DNA of 34,056 bases from Pseudomonadota bacterium (GTDB taxonomy: Bacteria; SAR324; XYD2-FULL-50-16; JAHJRI01). The position numbers and the translations under genes were made by a program. Where the stretch lies: assembly GCA_022360105.1 (NCBI GenBank), contig JAKSDL010000645.1, positions 1 through 34,056 of the forward strand, read 5' to 3'. Below are positions 1 through 8,157 of this stretch, piece after piece. The notes under the pieces were generated by a model. That model did not search any database, had not been told where the DNA came from, and worked only from the letters and a program-made list of their open reading frames with translations. Numbering within the stretch: position 1 is the stretch's first letter; every line of letters starts with the position of its first letter.

Positions 1-692
1 CCAACGCCTGTTGAATAGGTTGTGGCCTTGGCCTGGTCCAAAAGTATTTGGCTTCTTTTTACCGGCAGATCATTGACGTCGCCCCAGTCCTGAAAGAGGG
101 GGATGGAAACAGTTGCGCTTAATGATGAAGAGTCTGCTTCTTCACCCGTTGTACTTTTTGTAACATCATCTCCTTTGTCAGCCATTACATATGTATCAGT
201 TTTTGATTTTGATGAGGACAGTGTGGATGAGAATGTAATTCCAAGAGATGTTTTTTTGCTGACTGTTGCAGACAATGAGGTAGAATCTAGTGAGGAACTG
301 CTCAGATAATTCGTAGAGCTAGTATCATCGTCAAAACTTGTGCCTGTCAAACTTGATGTTTTACTCTGTGTAGCCGAAGTTTCCAGGCTGGTCTGGTAGA
401 TAGCCTTAGATGCTTCAACCCCGGATTGAGCCGCGGTTTCACCCAGTCTTTGAGCTTCGATGGTGTTGCTGCGTTTAAGGACCATTAACAACACATCACT
501 CAGGGTGACTTTCAGTAGATCTCTTTTATTTTCAGTTACCAGCTCAACCCGTTCAAACAGCTCGGGTTCTTCCTGCTGAAGCTGTTGCATAAGAGCCATA
601 TGCTCGGCTTCGACCCCGTAAAGCGTTTTAATTGAAAACGATGTTATTAAAACAATCGTCAATAGTGCAGTTATTCGTTTCTTAAAAACCAT
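1..692 (-). CDS. TolC-family outer-membrane efflux protein, N-terminal part (runs off left edge)
   Basis: An open minus-strand frame begins with ATG at 692 and stays open for 230 codons to the window edge. A purine-rich ribosome site (GGGGAGTGAGGA) directly precedes the ATG. The first ~26 residues form a signal peptide: MVFKKR, then a hydrophobic stretch ending near LYGVEA. Residues ~55-90 read KVTLSDVLLMVLKRSNTIEA, the usual first repeat of outer-membrane efflux proteins, followed by a helical Q/S/A-rich stretch. Residues ~100-200 are unusually rich in Ser and Thr, and then PLFQDWG begins a strand typical of TolC beta-barrel segments. Such proteins form the outer-membrane channel of tripartite efflux or type I secretion systems. 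The partner genes would lie to the left and are not visible. Family membership is fairly secure; the substrate is unknown. Confidence 0.75.
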   Translation of the reverse strand, partial: MVFKKRITALLTIVLITSFSIKTLYGVEAEHMALMQQLQQEEPELFERVELVTENKRDLLKVTLSDVLLMVLKRSNTIEAQRLGETAAQSGVEASKAIYQTSLETSATQSKTSSLTGTSFDDDTSSTNYLSSSSLDSTSLSATVSKKTSLGITFSSTLSSSKSKTDTYVMADKGDDVTKSTTGEEADSSSLSATVSIPLFQDWGDVNDLPVKRSQILLDQAKATTYSTGV

Positions 693-1262
693 TCCTCACT
701 CCCCGTTTTGCTGAATTAGTGTTTACAAATCAATAGCTTTATAGATTAATGGATCAAGTCTAAATATATTCTGGTCAATTAACAACCAATTGACAGGTCT
801 GCGATGATAAATCGACTTTAATAGGTGATTAACTCATTCCGGTTGGAATTGCCCCGCATAGTTCAATGAAGTAAGACCTTACGTAGTCTTAAAGGTGCCT
901 CAATATAATGAGAAAACGTTCAGTGTGATATTTTGAACTATCGTATAAGGAAACAAGCTATCTGAAGGATATGAAGAAATTTTTTGTCAAATGTAAAAAA
1001 TCTATTAAGCTCTCCTCAAAATCGATCAATTCTGTTTTTGCAACAAGAGGATTGTTCCATACTCAAACTCACTTGATTTTGTTACAGGTCGAGCTGAAAT
1101 TATTTGGTGCACTCCGATTAAGTGTCAAATTGACGACAAATGCCTTAAAATGTAGAATTGATTTCATTGCGTGGGAATACTTGATCAGCTTGCAAGAAGC
1201 TGATACCGGTCTTTAAAAGGAATTTACAAAACCAGGTCTTTAACCAATCTTTGGATAAACTA
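693..1262. other. Intergenic region between divergent tolC-like gene and phosphohexomutase
   Basis: About 570 bases with no convincing gene. It is A+T-rich and holds a small inverted repeat at 872-891 (TAAGAC / GTCTTA, 8-base loop), a short dyad at 837-849 (ATTCC / GGAAT), and a good sigma-70-like promoter at 1130-1158 that I assign to the mutase. An 81-codon frame at 971-1216 is not persuasive, because the promoter lies inside it and its product is compositionally odd. Confidence 0.5.
1130..1158 (+). promoter_or_regulatory. Sigma-70-type promoter for the phosphohexomutase
   Basis: TTGACG at 1130-1135 (5 of 6 to the -35 consensus), a 17-base spacer, then TAGAAT at 1153-1158 (5 of 6 to the -10 consensus). 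Transcription would start near 1165, about 100 bases before the mutase ATG. Sequence match only. Confidence 0.5.
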
Positions 1263-2999
1263 ATGAATGAAGAAATTCTAAAAAAAGCTCGAATGTGGTC
1301 CGAAAATGAATATTTTGATGATAATTTTCGCAAGGAAATAGCCACGCTGATTGCGAATCAGGATGAAAATGAATTGACAGACCGATTTTACAAGGATCTG
1401 GAATTTGGTACAGGCGGATTAAGAGGGGTGTTGGGTGCCGGGTCCAATCGAATGAATACCTATACAGTCCGAAAAGCTACCCAAGGATTGGCAGATTACA
1501 TCCTCAGTGTCACAGATTCTACGGAAAAACAACCCGAAGTTGCCATCGCCTATGACAGCAGGATTAAATCTGATGAATTCAGCGAGGAAGCAGCATCAGT
1601 TCTTGCAGGTAACGGAATCAAGGTGCATCTGTATTCCGATTTGCGACCGGTTCCCATGCTTTCATTCGCTGTCAGACAGCTTGGAGCGACAGCCGGGATA
1701 GTCATTACAGCCAGCCACAATCCTCCGGAATACAATGGTTATAAAGTTTATTGGTCTGACGGTTGCCAGATAATTTCTCCCCATGATCAAGGCATCATTG
1801 ATCGGGTGAATGCGCTTAAAGATCTTTCCGATGTAAAACTGATCGACTTTAACCAGGGTCTGGAACAAGGCCTTATAAACATGATTCCCGATTCTCTGGA
1901 ACAGATCTATTTTGACAAGGTTGATGCCTTGCTGCCCGGGGTGCCTGAATACAATAGGGAGTTTGGTGTCGTTTTTACACCACTTCACGGTGCCGGTAAT
2001 TATCCCGTGCGGGAAATGTTAAAACGCAGGGGGTTTACCAAAGTAAATGTCGTGGCTTCACAGGAAAAAGCAGATGGTAACTTCCCAACCGTTTCCTCTC
2101 CAAATCCGGAAGAACCTTCAGCGCTTAAAATTGCCCAGGAATCAGCAGGACCGAATGACCGGTTGATAATTGGCACCGATCCCGATGCGGATAGGCTGGG
2201 AGTTATGGTTAAGCATGGTGGTGAATGGTTCAAGATAAACGGAAACCAAATCGGCCAGTTGTTGCTTGACTATTTTCTTCGCAAGCAACATCAGAAGGGT
2301 GCCATTCCCGATGATGCCGTATTCGTTACAACTATTGTCACATCCGGCCTTGGCGAACTGATAGCGAAAAAATATGGCGTTCGTACCATTGAAACCTTGA
2401 CCGGCTTTAAATATATTGGTTCGATCATCCGTGAGATCGAAACGGATAAAAGTGGTCAGTTTGTTTTCGGAACCGAAGAAAGTCATGGATATCTGTTAGG
2501 GGATTTTGTGCGGGATAAGGATGGTGTGATCGCATCTGCCTTGTTTTCCGAAATGTGCGCGGAACTGGCTCATGAAGGCAAAACAGCCCTGGATCAGTTG
2601 GATGTGATTCACCGGGAACATGGTTATCACATAGACTCACTGGTGAATAAGGTGATTAAAGGGATAACCGGTGCACAAAAAATCAAGAACATTATGAGCT
2701 TCCTGAGAAGCCAACCACCGGAATCTATCGCAGGGATAAAGGTGGCGACAGTCAAGGATTACCAGGAAAAGACGATTTTCGATCGAAAAAGTGGCGAAAT
2801 TACCGGTCAAACCGAACAACCGGCTTCAAATGTTCTGGCATTTTATATGGAAGACGGAAGCCGGATTACCGCCCGGCCTTCCGGAACAGAGCCTAAAATA
2901 AAATTTTACTTCAACTTGAAGGGGAGCGAGGAGAAGGCTTTGTCGGAAAAGAAGGCATCATTTGAAAAAGATTTTGCAGCTATCATTGACCGGGTTTAA
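1263..2999 (+). CDS. Phosphohexomutase (phosphoglucomutase/phosphomannomutase family)
   Basis: A 578-residue alpha-D-phosphohexomutase of the long PgcA-like type. It interconverts hexose-1- and hexose-6-phosphates in the cytoplasm through a phosphoserine intermediate. Visible motifs are GTGGLRG near residue 50, the catalytic serine loop TASHNPPEYNGYK near 150, the metal-binding loop GTDPDADRLG near 303, the sugar-specificity loop GTEESHGYLLGDF near 405, and the phosphate-binding loop RPSGTEPKIKFYF near 538. All four active-site loops are intact and the length is normal for the family. The frame can be opened at TTG 1251, but I prefer ATG 1263 because GGA lies seven bases before it. With the two glycogen phosphorylases at 10639-15606 it can feed glycogen-derived glucose-1-phosphate into glycolysis. 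Glucose versus mannose preference cannot be read from the sequence. Confidence 0.93.
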   Translation: MNEEILKKARMWSENEYFDDNFRKEIATLIANQDENELTDRFYKDLEFGTGGLRGVLGAGSNRMNTYTVRKATQGLADYILSVTDSTEKQPEVAIAYDSRIKSDEFSEEAASVLAGNGIKVHLYSDLRPVPMLSFAVRQLGATAGIVITASHNPPEYNGYKVYWSDGCQIISPHDQGIIDRVNALKDLSDVKLIDFNQGLEQGLINMIPDSLEQIYFDKVDALLPGVPEYNREFGVVFTPLHGAGNYPVREMLKRRGFTKVNVVASQEKADGNFPTVSSPNPEEPSALKIAQESAGPNDRLIIGTDPDADRLGVMVKHGGEWFKINGNQIGQLLLDYFLRKQHQKGAIPDDAVFVTTIVTSGLGELIAKKYGVRTIETLTGFKYIGSIIREIETDKSGQFVFGTEESHGYLLGDFVRDKDGVIASALFSEMCAELAHEGKTALDQLDVIHREHGYHIDSLVNKVIKGITGAQKIKNIMSFLRSQPPESIAGIKVATVKDYQEKTIFDRKSGEITGQTEQPASNVLAFYMEDGSRITARPSGTEPKIKFYFNLKGSEEKALSEKKASFEKDFAAIIDRV

Positions 3000-3103
3000 T
3001 CCTGATATTTATCCACAAACGGGATTCGTGCCTTGCTGAGTCCTTATAAATCCTTCAACCTTCATAACAACAATAAATTATAAGTTAGCGCTTATACGGC
3101 AAT

Positions 3104-3109
3104 AGGAGG
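3104..3109 (+). promoter_or_regulatory. Strong ribosome-binding site supporting a TTG start
   Basis: A perfect AGGAGG sits four bases before TTG at 3114. No ATG or GTG exists in frame nearby, so this site decides the non-ATG start of the YdcH-like gene. Confidence 0.65.
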
Positions 3110-3113
3110 CATT

Positions 3114-3338
3114 TTGGAAAAGAGTGATCTGGAGTTAATTGAGAAATACGCAGTCGATAATAATGAGTTGGATCGACTGCATAAGGAGCATATTCGTCTT
3201 GAGTCTGAAATTGAGACATTGCAGGCAATTAAAATCAGAAGTCCTGAAGAGAGCAAGAAATTAAAAGAGCTGAAACGAGTCAAACTCGCCGGTCGTGATA
3301 GAATGGAAGAGATCTTTGAAAGTTTAAGAAACGGCTGA
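3114..3338 (+). CDS. Small YdcH/DUF465-like coiled-coil protein
   Basis: A 74-residue charged protein that starts at TTG and is predicted almost wholly helical. The pattern LDRLHKEHIRLESEIETL, then KKLKELKRVKLAGRDRMEEI, matches the YdcH (DUF465) family. In that family a first helix with an 'L..eH..L...I' pattern is followed by 'lKk.KL.lkD.i'. These proteins are small, cytoplasmic and of unknown function. The gene lies 114 bases after the mutase and about 160 before the prepilin peptidase, so it is probably its own short unit or a distal member of the mutase transcript. The strong ribosome site argues that it is really translated. Family call moderately sure; function unknown. Confidence 0.7.
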   Translation: MEKSDLELIEKYAVDNNELDRLHKEHIRLESEIETLQAIKIRSPEESKKLKELKRVKLAGRDRMEEIFESLRNG

Positions 3339-3495
3339 GTCAACGAGAAGCGAACTTGTCGCCGTTAGAATCTGTTGCACGATTGAATCAAACCAGTTAT
3401 CACAGTTGTACCAAACGCTCACGAAGTTCGTTTTTGAAAAAATGATGCTAGCGTTTTTCTAATTTTGATAACCCGGTTTTCAAGCAGGTTTTGCC

Positions 3496-4278
3496 ATGTT
3501 TGCTTTTCACATCTTTGCAATCGCTTTGGGTCTGGTATTAGGATCGTTCTTACTGACAGTAGCAATGCGATTGCAGGATGGCAGGTCACTGCTTGTTCGA
3601 TCTCATTGCGAATCCTGTTCAACCAATATCAGTGTCACAGGTTTAATTCCGGTTATTGGGTACCTGGTCCAGAAAGGCAAATGCACCCACTGCGGAGAAA
3701 AGATATCGGCTGTATATCCGTTAGTGGAATTGATTAATGCAGCTATCATCTGGTCTATTTTCAGTAAAACAGGAATTGAAGCGGCTTTTTTACATAAGTT
3801 AATTCTCTTTGAGTTATTCCTGTTAATCGCCATCATCGATTTTCGCACTCACCTGATATTTCCTCAGCCCGTTGTAATCGGGCTGCTGGTTCAAACTTTC
3901 TGGTTATTGACCTTTGAAAATCCTGGCTTGTTAAATAGTATAATCGGCCTGTTTCTTGGTGCAGGGATTTTTCACTGGGTATCCTACTTGTATTTTCTTG
4001 TTAGAAAGAAAGAAGGTTTGGGATCCGGTGATGCGACCTTATTAGGATTGATCGGTTTCGTTTTAGGCTGGAAGGCTTTGTTTGGCGTAATTTTCCTGGC
4101 GTCAATTCTGGGCATTGTCGGAGGCAGCATTATACTTCTGATCAACAGGCAATCAATTAGCAAAGAAATTGCTTTTGGTCCCTGGTTGTCGCTTTCGGCG
4201 TTTTTCGTATGGCGGTTTTCCGAACAAATTCAAGGGCTGCCATTGTGGTTTTCCGGAATTGACCTTTCATATTTTTAA
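3496..4278 (+). CDS. Type IV prepilin peptidase / leader peptidase (PilD/GspO family)
   Basis: A 260-residue polytopic inner-membrane aspartyl protease. It cuts, and in bifunctional members N-methylates, prepilins or pseudopilins for type IV pili and type II secretion. The N-terminal loop keeps the zinc-type cysteine pairs at C38/C41 and C63/C66, which mark the bifunctional form. The two catalytic aspartates are visible: D115 in IIDFRTHLIF and D179 in GLGSGDATLL. The usual Lys after the second aspartate (GxGDxK) is Thr here. About seven hydrophobic segments follow. No pilin or assembly genes are near, so this copy probably serves a system encoded elsewhere. The ATG at 3496 has only a weak upstream site (AGCAGG). 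It lies 51 bases before ilvE and may be co-transcribed with it. Confidence 0.9.
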   Translation: MFAFHIFAIALGLVLGSFLLTVAMRLQDGRSLLVRSHCESCSTNISVTGLIPVIGYLVQKGKCTHCGEKISAVYPLVELINAAIIWSIFSKTGIEAAFLHKLILFELFLLIAIIDFRTHLIFPQPVVIGLLVQTFWLLTFENPGLLNSIIGLFLGAGIFHWVSYLYFLVRKKEGLGSGDATLLGLIGFVLGWKALFGVIFLASILGIVGGSIILLINRQSISKEIAFGPWLSLSAFFVWRFSEQIQGLPLWFSGIDLSYF

Positions 4279-4329
4279 CACCACCATTTTATACCGTTGA
4301 TGAAATGTAAATTTACTTAGGGGGAAGAC

Positions 4330-5382
4330 ATGAATTCGATAAATCGCACAAAACAGGATTTGGATTGGGGAAACCTGGGTTTTATCTATCAAAAGACAGA
4401 TTATAGATTTGTCGCTTCCTGGAGAGATGGTGCCTGGTCGGAAGGAGAAAACATCACTGAAGAAATGATGACAATCCATGAAGGTTCACCTTCCCTGCAT
4501 TATGCCCAACAGTGTTTTGAAGGTATGAAAGCCCAGACCGCCAAGGATGGTTCGGTGCTGCTGTTCAGACCTGAATTGAATTCCCGGCGCATGAATGAAA
4601 CGGCAAAACGGCTGATGATGCCCGAGGTGCCCGAAGCTTTATTTATGAAAGGTGTTAACGAAGCCGTGCGTATGAACTATTCCTGGATACCTCCTTACGG
4701 ATCGGGAGCAGCCCTCTACATACGACCCTTATTGATCGGAACGGGCGAAAACCTGGGGTTGCGACCGGCGACAAAATACGAATTCAGAGTCTTTGTCTCT
4801 CCGGTAGGACCATATTATAAGGGAGACGGGCTATCTGTGATAAAACTGGCTGTTACAAATTATGACCGTGCAGCTCCGCTGGGAACAGGATATGTCAAAG
4901 CTGGTGCTAATTATGCCGGTGGATTGTTATCCACAAAATCCGCCCAGGACCTGGGGGCAAATGAAGCACTGTACCTGGATGCTGCAGAGCGTAAATACCT
5001 GGATGAAGCAGGTTCTGCCAATATCTTGCTTGTCATGAAAGGCAATCGTTTTATCACTCCTGATTCCAAGGCAATCCTTCCCAGTGTAACCAGAAGGGCT
5101 ATCATGGATTTGGCCAGCGATGAACTGGGACTAAAAACAGAAAGCAGACCCGTGGAACTGGAAAAGGAATTAAGTGATATCGAAGAAATGGCTGCCTGTG
5201 GCACAGCTGCTGTGATCTCCCCTGTTGGTAAAATCTGGTTTAAGGATCAATGGCATTCCTTTTACGGGGAAGGCGAGAAGGTTGGTCCGATTATGCTTAA
5301 ACTTTATGACATGCTAACCCAAATTCAGAAGGGCGAACGGGATGATCCATATGGATGGACCAAGCCGGTTGCCTTCGACTAG
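4330..5382 (+). CDS. ilvE: Branched-chain amino acid aminotransferase
   Basis: A 350-residue fold-type IV PLP aminotransferase. It catalyses the last step of leucine, isoleucine and valine synthesis, or the first step of their breakdown, with glutamate/2-oxoglutarate as partner. The N-terminal SLHYAQQCFEGMKA, the RPLLIGTGENLGLRPA segment, the PLP lysine K190 in GTGYVKAGANYAGG, and the later YLDEAGSANI and GTAAVISPVG phosphate-cup segments are all present. The length fits the longer IlvE/BCAT subgroup also found in eukaryotes. A purine-rich AGGGGGAAG precedes the ATG. Only 17 bases separate it from the LysE-type exporter, which suggests an operon and hints that the exporter may handle an amino acid or related metabolite. 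Confidence 0.93.
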   Translation: MNSINRTKQDLDWGNLGFIYQKTDYRFVASWRDGAWSEGENITEEMMTIHEGSPSLHYAQQCFEGMKAQTAKDGSVLLFRPELNSRRMNETAKRLMMPEVPEALFMKGVNEAVRMNYSWIPPYGSGAALYIRPLLIGTGENLGLRPATKYEFRVFVSPVGPYYKGDGLSVIKLAVTNYDRAAPLGTGYVKAGANYAGGLLSTKSAQDLGANEALYLDAAERKYLDEAGSANILLVMKGNRFITPDSKAILPSVTRRAIMDLASDELGLKTESRPVELEKELSDIEEMAACGTAAVISPVGKIWFKDQWHSFYGEGEKVGPIMLKLYDMLTQIQKGERDDPYGWTKPVAFD

Positions 5383-5399
5383 GAAGCTGATATAAAATA

Positions 5400-6035
5400 A
5401 TGATACCACTACTCGGAATACTGGTTTCTTCATTTGTTATTGCTTTGTCAGGCGCCCTTATGCCGGGGCCGCTGTTGACAGTTGCCATTGGAGAGAGTTC
5501 ACAAAAAGGATTCTGGGTAGGTCCATTGCTGATTCTTGGTCATGCAATTCTGGAATTAGCACTGGTAGGCGCTTTATTGGCGGGATTAGCCCCAATCCTG
5601 AATCAGGATACCGTTTTTGGCGTGATAGCATTTTCCGGTGCCTTTATTTTGTTGTGGATGGCATTTGGTATGTTTCAATCCTTACCGCAGCTATCTTTGA
5701 AACTTGAAGCCAGGCAGACCAAGGGTAGTCACCTGGTCCTTTCCGGAATATTTTTGAGCCTGGCAAATCCCTATTGGTCAATCTGGTGGGCAACGATCGG
5801 ATTAGGCTATATCCTTCATTCACAGACATTCGGTCTGGCCGGAGTTCTGTTTTTCTTTACCGGCCATATCCTGGCGGATCTGGTCTGGTATTCAGTTGTC
5901 ACTTACTCAGTATCCAAAGGTAGAAAGCTTTTTAGTGATTCATTGTATCGTGGGCTGATTGGGGCCTGCGCCTGCTTTTTAGTAATTTTCGCCGGGTATT
6001 TCGGATATTCGGGCTGGGAGAAGATTTTTACCTGA
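5400..6035 (+). CDS. LysE/RhtB-family transporter
   Basis: A 211-residue inner-membrane protein with about six hydrophobic segments. The N-terminal [20 protein letters not shown] matches the LysE/RhtB signature (G...PGP), and [15 protein letters not shown] matches the second conserved segment (NP.....W). Members export small amino acids or related compounds using the proton gradient. It sits directly behind ilvE, and its TGA overlaps the ATG of yacG by one base (TGATG), so the two are probably translationally coupled. The exported compound is not known. A branched-chain amino acid or keto-acid is a guess from context only. Confidence 0.85.
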   Translation: MIPLLGILVSSFVIALSGALMPGPLLTVAIGESSQKGFWVGPLLILGHAILELALVGALLAGLAPILNQDTVFGVIAFSGAFILLWMAFGMFQSLPQLSLKLEARQTKGSHLVLSGIFLSLANPYWSIWWATIGLGYILHSQTFGLAGVLFFFTGHILADLVWYSVVTYSVSKGRKLFSDSLYRGLIGACACFLVIFAGYFGYSGWEKIFT

Positions 6036-6220
6036 TGACTAAAAAAAAGAAAAAGCTGGTTGTACAATGCCCAATTTGCAAGAAAGAAGTGGAGTGGAAC
6101 GACAATCCTCATCGACCTTTCTGCAGTGAACGGTGTCGAATTATCGATCTGGGATCATGGGCTGATGGAAGCTATTCCCTGGAAGCCGAGAACCCGCCTG
6201 ATTTTGAAGAAACTGAATAA
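6035..6220 (+). CDS. yacG: YacG-type zinc-finger protein (DNA gyrase inhibitor family)
   Basis: A 61-residue protein with the YacG pattern: C12-x2-C15 in VQCPICKK and C30-x3-C34 in [21 protein letters not shown]. The SERCR.IDLG.W..G.Y segment is highly characteristic. In E. coli YacG binds one zinc and inhibits gyrase by contacting GyrB. The lysine-rich start (MTKKKKK) and acidic tail (NPPDFEETE) are also typical. The start codon overlaps the stop of the LysE-type gene, and dsbD follows 23 bases later. Family call is secure; gyrase inhibition is inferred from the family. Confidence 0.88.
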   Translation: MTKKKKKLVVQCPICKKEVEWNDNPHRPFCSERCRIIDLGSWADGSYSLEAENPPDFEETE

Positions 6221-6243
6221 TCCAACCTCACTACCTAAAAGCT

Positions 6244-8157
6244 ATGAGAAATCAGATTGATAAGTATACGATGTTACTTATCGTCTTGTCTGTATTGTTT
6301 TTTTCCGTTCGGAATGTACCAGCTCAAAACATTCAGCTGCCTGAATCGACTAAAGAGCTGGTTGATTTTTCAGCCCGAATAAATCCATCCCCTTTTCGCC
6401 CCGGTGAAGAGATCAGGTTGATTATTGATGTGGATCTGCAGCCCGGGTGGCATATCTATTCCGTGATTCCGCTGGAAGCTGAAGATGCCCCGAGACCAAC
6501 AAAAATCAAGCTAAAAGAAGGATTATTCAGCACAGAAGGTCCGCTCTATGAGACCAGACCGGTTGAAGACTACATCGATGTTTTAAACTATTCTATTTTT
6601 TATCATAAAAATCACGCTGAATTATACCAGAACCTGGTTTTTGCAAGTGAACCAAAGCCTGGGAAACACAGTTCGGAAGTTGTCGTAATCTATCAACTGT
6701 GTACGGACGTAATCTGTCTTCCCACCGAAACGAGAACATTAGACATTGAGGTTGCTGTAGAAGCCGGATCAATCCGGCCGGAGTTCCAGTTTGCGGATCG
6801 CAGTATTAATCCACTGCCTGAACAAACCGGTATTAGCGGGATTACAGGACTTCTATCAGGAGGGATCTGGGCATTTCTTGGTTTGGCTGCTTTAATGGGA
6901 TTGGTGTCTTTAATGACGCCATGTGTGTTTCCCATGATTCCCATCACCGTATCATTTTTCTCAAAACAGGCAGAAGGGAAACAATCTCGGGTAATTAAAC
7001 TGGCATTGCTTTTCATGGCCGGAATTATCGGAAGCTATACAGGCTTTGGATTGATTATGTCGGCGATATTTGGAGCAGGAAGCGCACTTTCCCTGGCAGC
7101 CAATCCTTATGTGAACCTCATTATAGCAGCGGTATTTATTGTGTTTGCCTTTAGCTTGATGGGGGCATTTAATATCAATCTGCCAACCGGCATTCAGAGC
7201 TATTTTGATCAAAAGTCACGAACACTAGGCGGGGCCCTGGGGGTCTTGTTGATGGGATTTACATTCACATTGACCGCTTTTACCTGCACGGTTCAGTTTG
7301 TGGGAACCATGCTGATTGCAGCAGCACAAGGCGAGTGGATGTGGCCTCTGTTCGGTATGCTGGTGTTTTCAACTGTATTTGCTTTTCCGTTTTTTCTGCT
7401 GGCCGTGGCGCCCAGCTTGGTTGGAAAAATGCAGGGAAAATCCGGTGAATGGCTCGGTCGCAGCAAATTCGTTTTGGGTGTCCTGGAATTAATGGCATCC
7501 GTAAAATTCCTATCCAATGCAGATCTTGTCTGGCAAACCAACCTGATTTCCAGAAATACCGCTATCCTAATCTGGATAGGATTGGTAACGCTAATCGTAG
7601 TTTACCTGATCTGGACAGGCATAAGACCTAAAATCAATAAATCTCCCTGGCAATGGGGAACTGTTTTGGTATTTGGAGGGATGATTGTCCTGCTTTCGAG
7701 GGGATGGAATGATAACTCCCTGGGAGGTCTGATTGATGCTGTTTTGCCCCCTCCCAGCGGTTTTCATCTTTCTTCCGATGACTATGTGTCTGAAGAGGAA
7801 GCTAAACAAGTGGTTTGGCTGGATAACATGGATGAAGCTCAAAAACTTGCTCTTGAGGCAAACAAACCGATTTTATTGGAATTTACCGGCTATACCTGCG
7901 TTAACTGCCGCTGGATGGAGCAAAATGTCCTGGCTTTGAAGTCTGTTCACGAGTCGTTAAAAAATGATTTTATTCTTGTCAAACTCTTCACTGATGGTGG
8001 GGACGATGCTAAGAAAAATCTTAACTATCAAATTGATACATTCAACACAGTGGCTCTTCCCTATTATGTAAAGCTGGGCAAGGATAGTTCTTTCATTAGC
8101 GCCTTTAGTGGCATATCGCTTAAGCCGCAGGAATTTCTGGATTTCCTGAACGACTAA
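6244..8157 (+). CDS. dsbD: Thiol:disulfide interchange protein DsbD
   Basis: A 637-residue three-domain inner-membrane protein. It carries electrons from cytoplasmic thioredoxin to periplasmic partners such as DsbC or cytochrome c maturation factors. After a signal sequence (residues ~10-28) comes the periplasmic alpha domain with a cysteine pair C153/C158 (CTDVIC). The membrane domain (~205-490, about eight helices) carries C227 in TPCVFPMIPITV and C348 in TAFTCTVQF. The C-terminal thioredoxin domain has C552/C555 in GYTCVNCRWME. All six redox cysteines are therefore present. The alpha-domain pair is spaced C-x4-C, against C-x5-C in E. coli. The gene ends tail to tail with sdaA, sharing four bases. 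No clear ribosome site precedes the ATG, so it may depend on upstream translation. Confidence 0.93.
   Translation: MRNQIDKYTMLLIVLSVLFFSVRNVPAQNIQLPESTKELVDFSARINPSPFRPGEEIRLIIDVDLQPGWHIYSVIPLEAEDAPRPTKIKLKEGLFSTEGPLYETRPVEDYIDVLNYSIFYHKNHAELYQNLVFASEPKPGKHSSEVVVIYQLCTDVICLPTETRTLDIEVAVEAGSIRPEFQFADRSINPLPEQTGISGITGLLSGGIWAFLGLAALMGLVSLMTPCVFPMIPITVSFFSKQAEGKQSRVIKLALLFMAGIIGSYTGFGLIMSAIFGAGSALSLAANPYVNLIIAAVFIVFAFSLMGAFNINLPTGIQSYFDQKSRTLGGALGVLLMGFTFTLTAFTCTVQFVGTMLIAAAQGEWMWPLFGMLVFSTVFAFPFFLLAVAPSLVGKMQGKSGEWLGRSKFVLGVLELMASVKFLSNADLVWQTNLISRNTAILIWIGLVTLIVVYLIWTGIRPKINKSPWQWGTVLVFGGMIVLLSRGWNDNSLGGLIDAVLPPPSGFHLSSDDYVSEEEAKQVVWLDNMDEAQKLALEANKPILLEFTGYTCVNCRWMEQNVLALKSVHESLKNDFILVKLFTDGGDDAKKNLNYQIDTFNTVALPYYVKLGKDSSFISAFSGISLKPQEFLDFLND

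Noticed and set aside
971..1216. 81-codon plus-strand frame
   Set aside because: A ribosome-like GAAGG is only two bases from the ATG, the product has no recognisable pattern, and the likely mutase promoter lies inside it.
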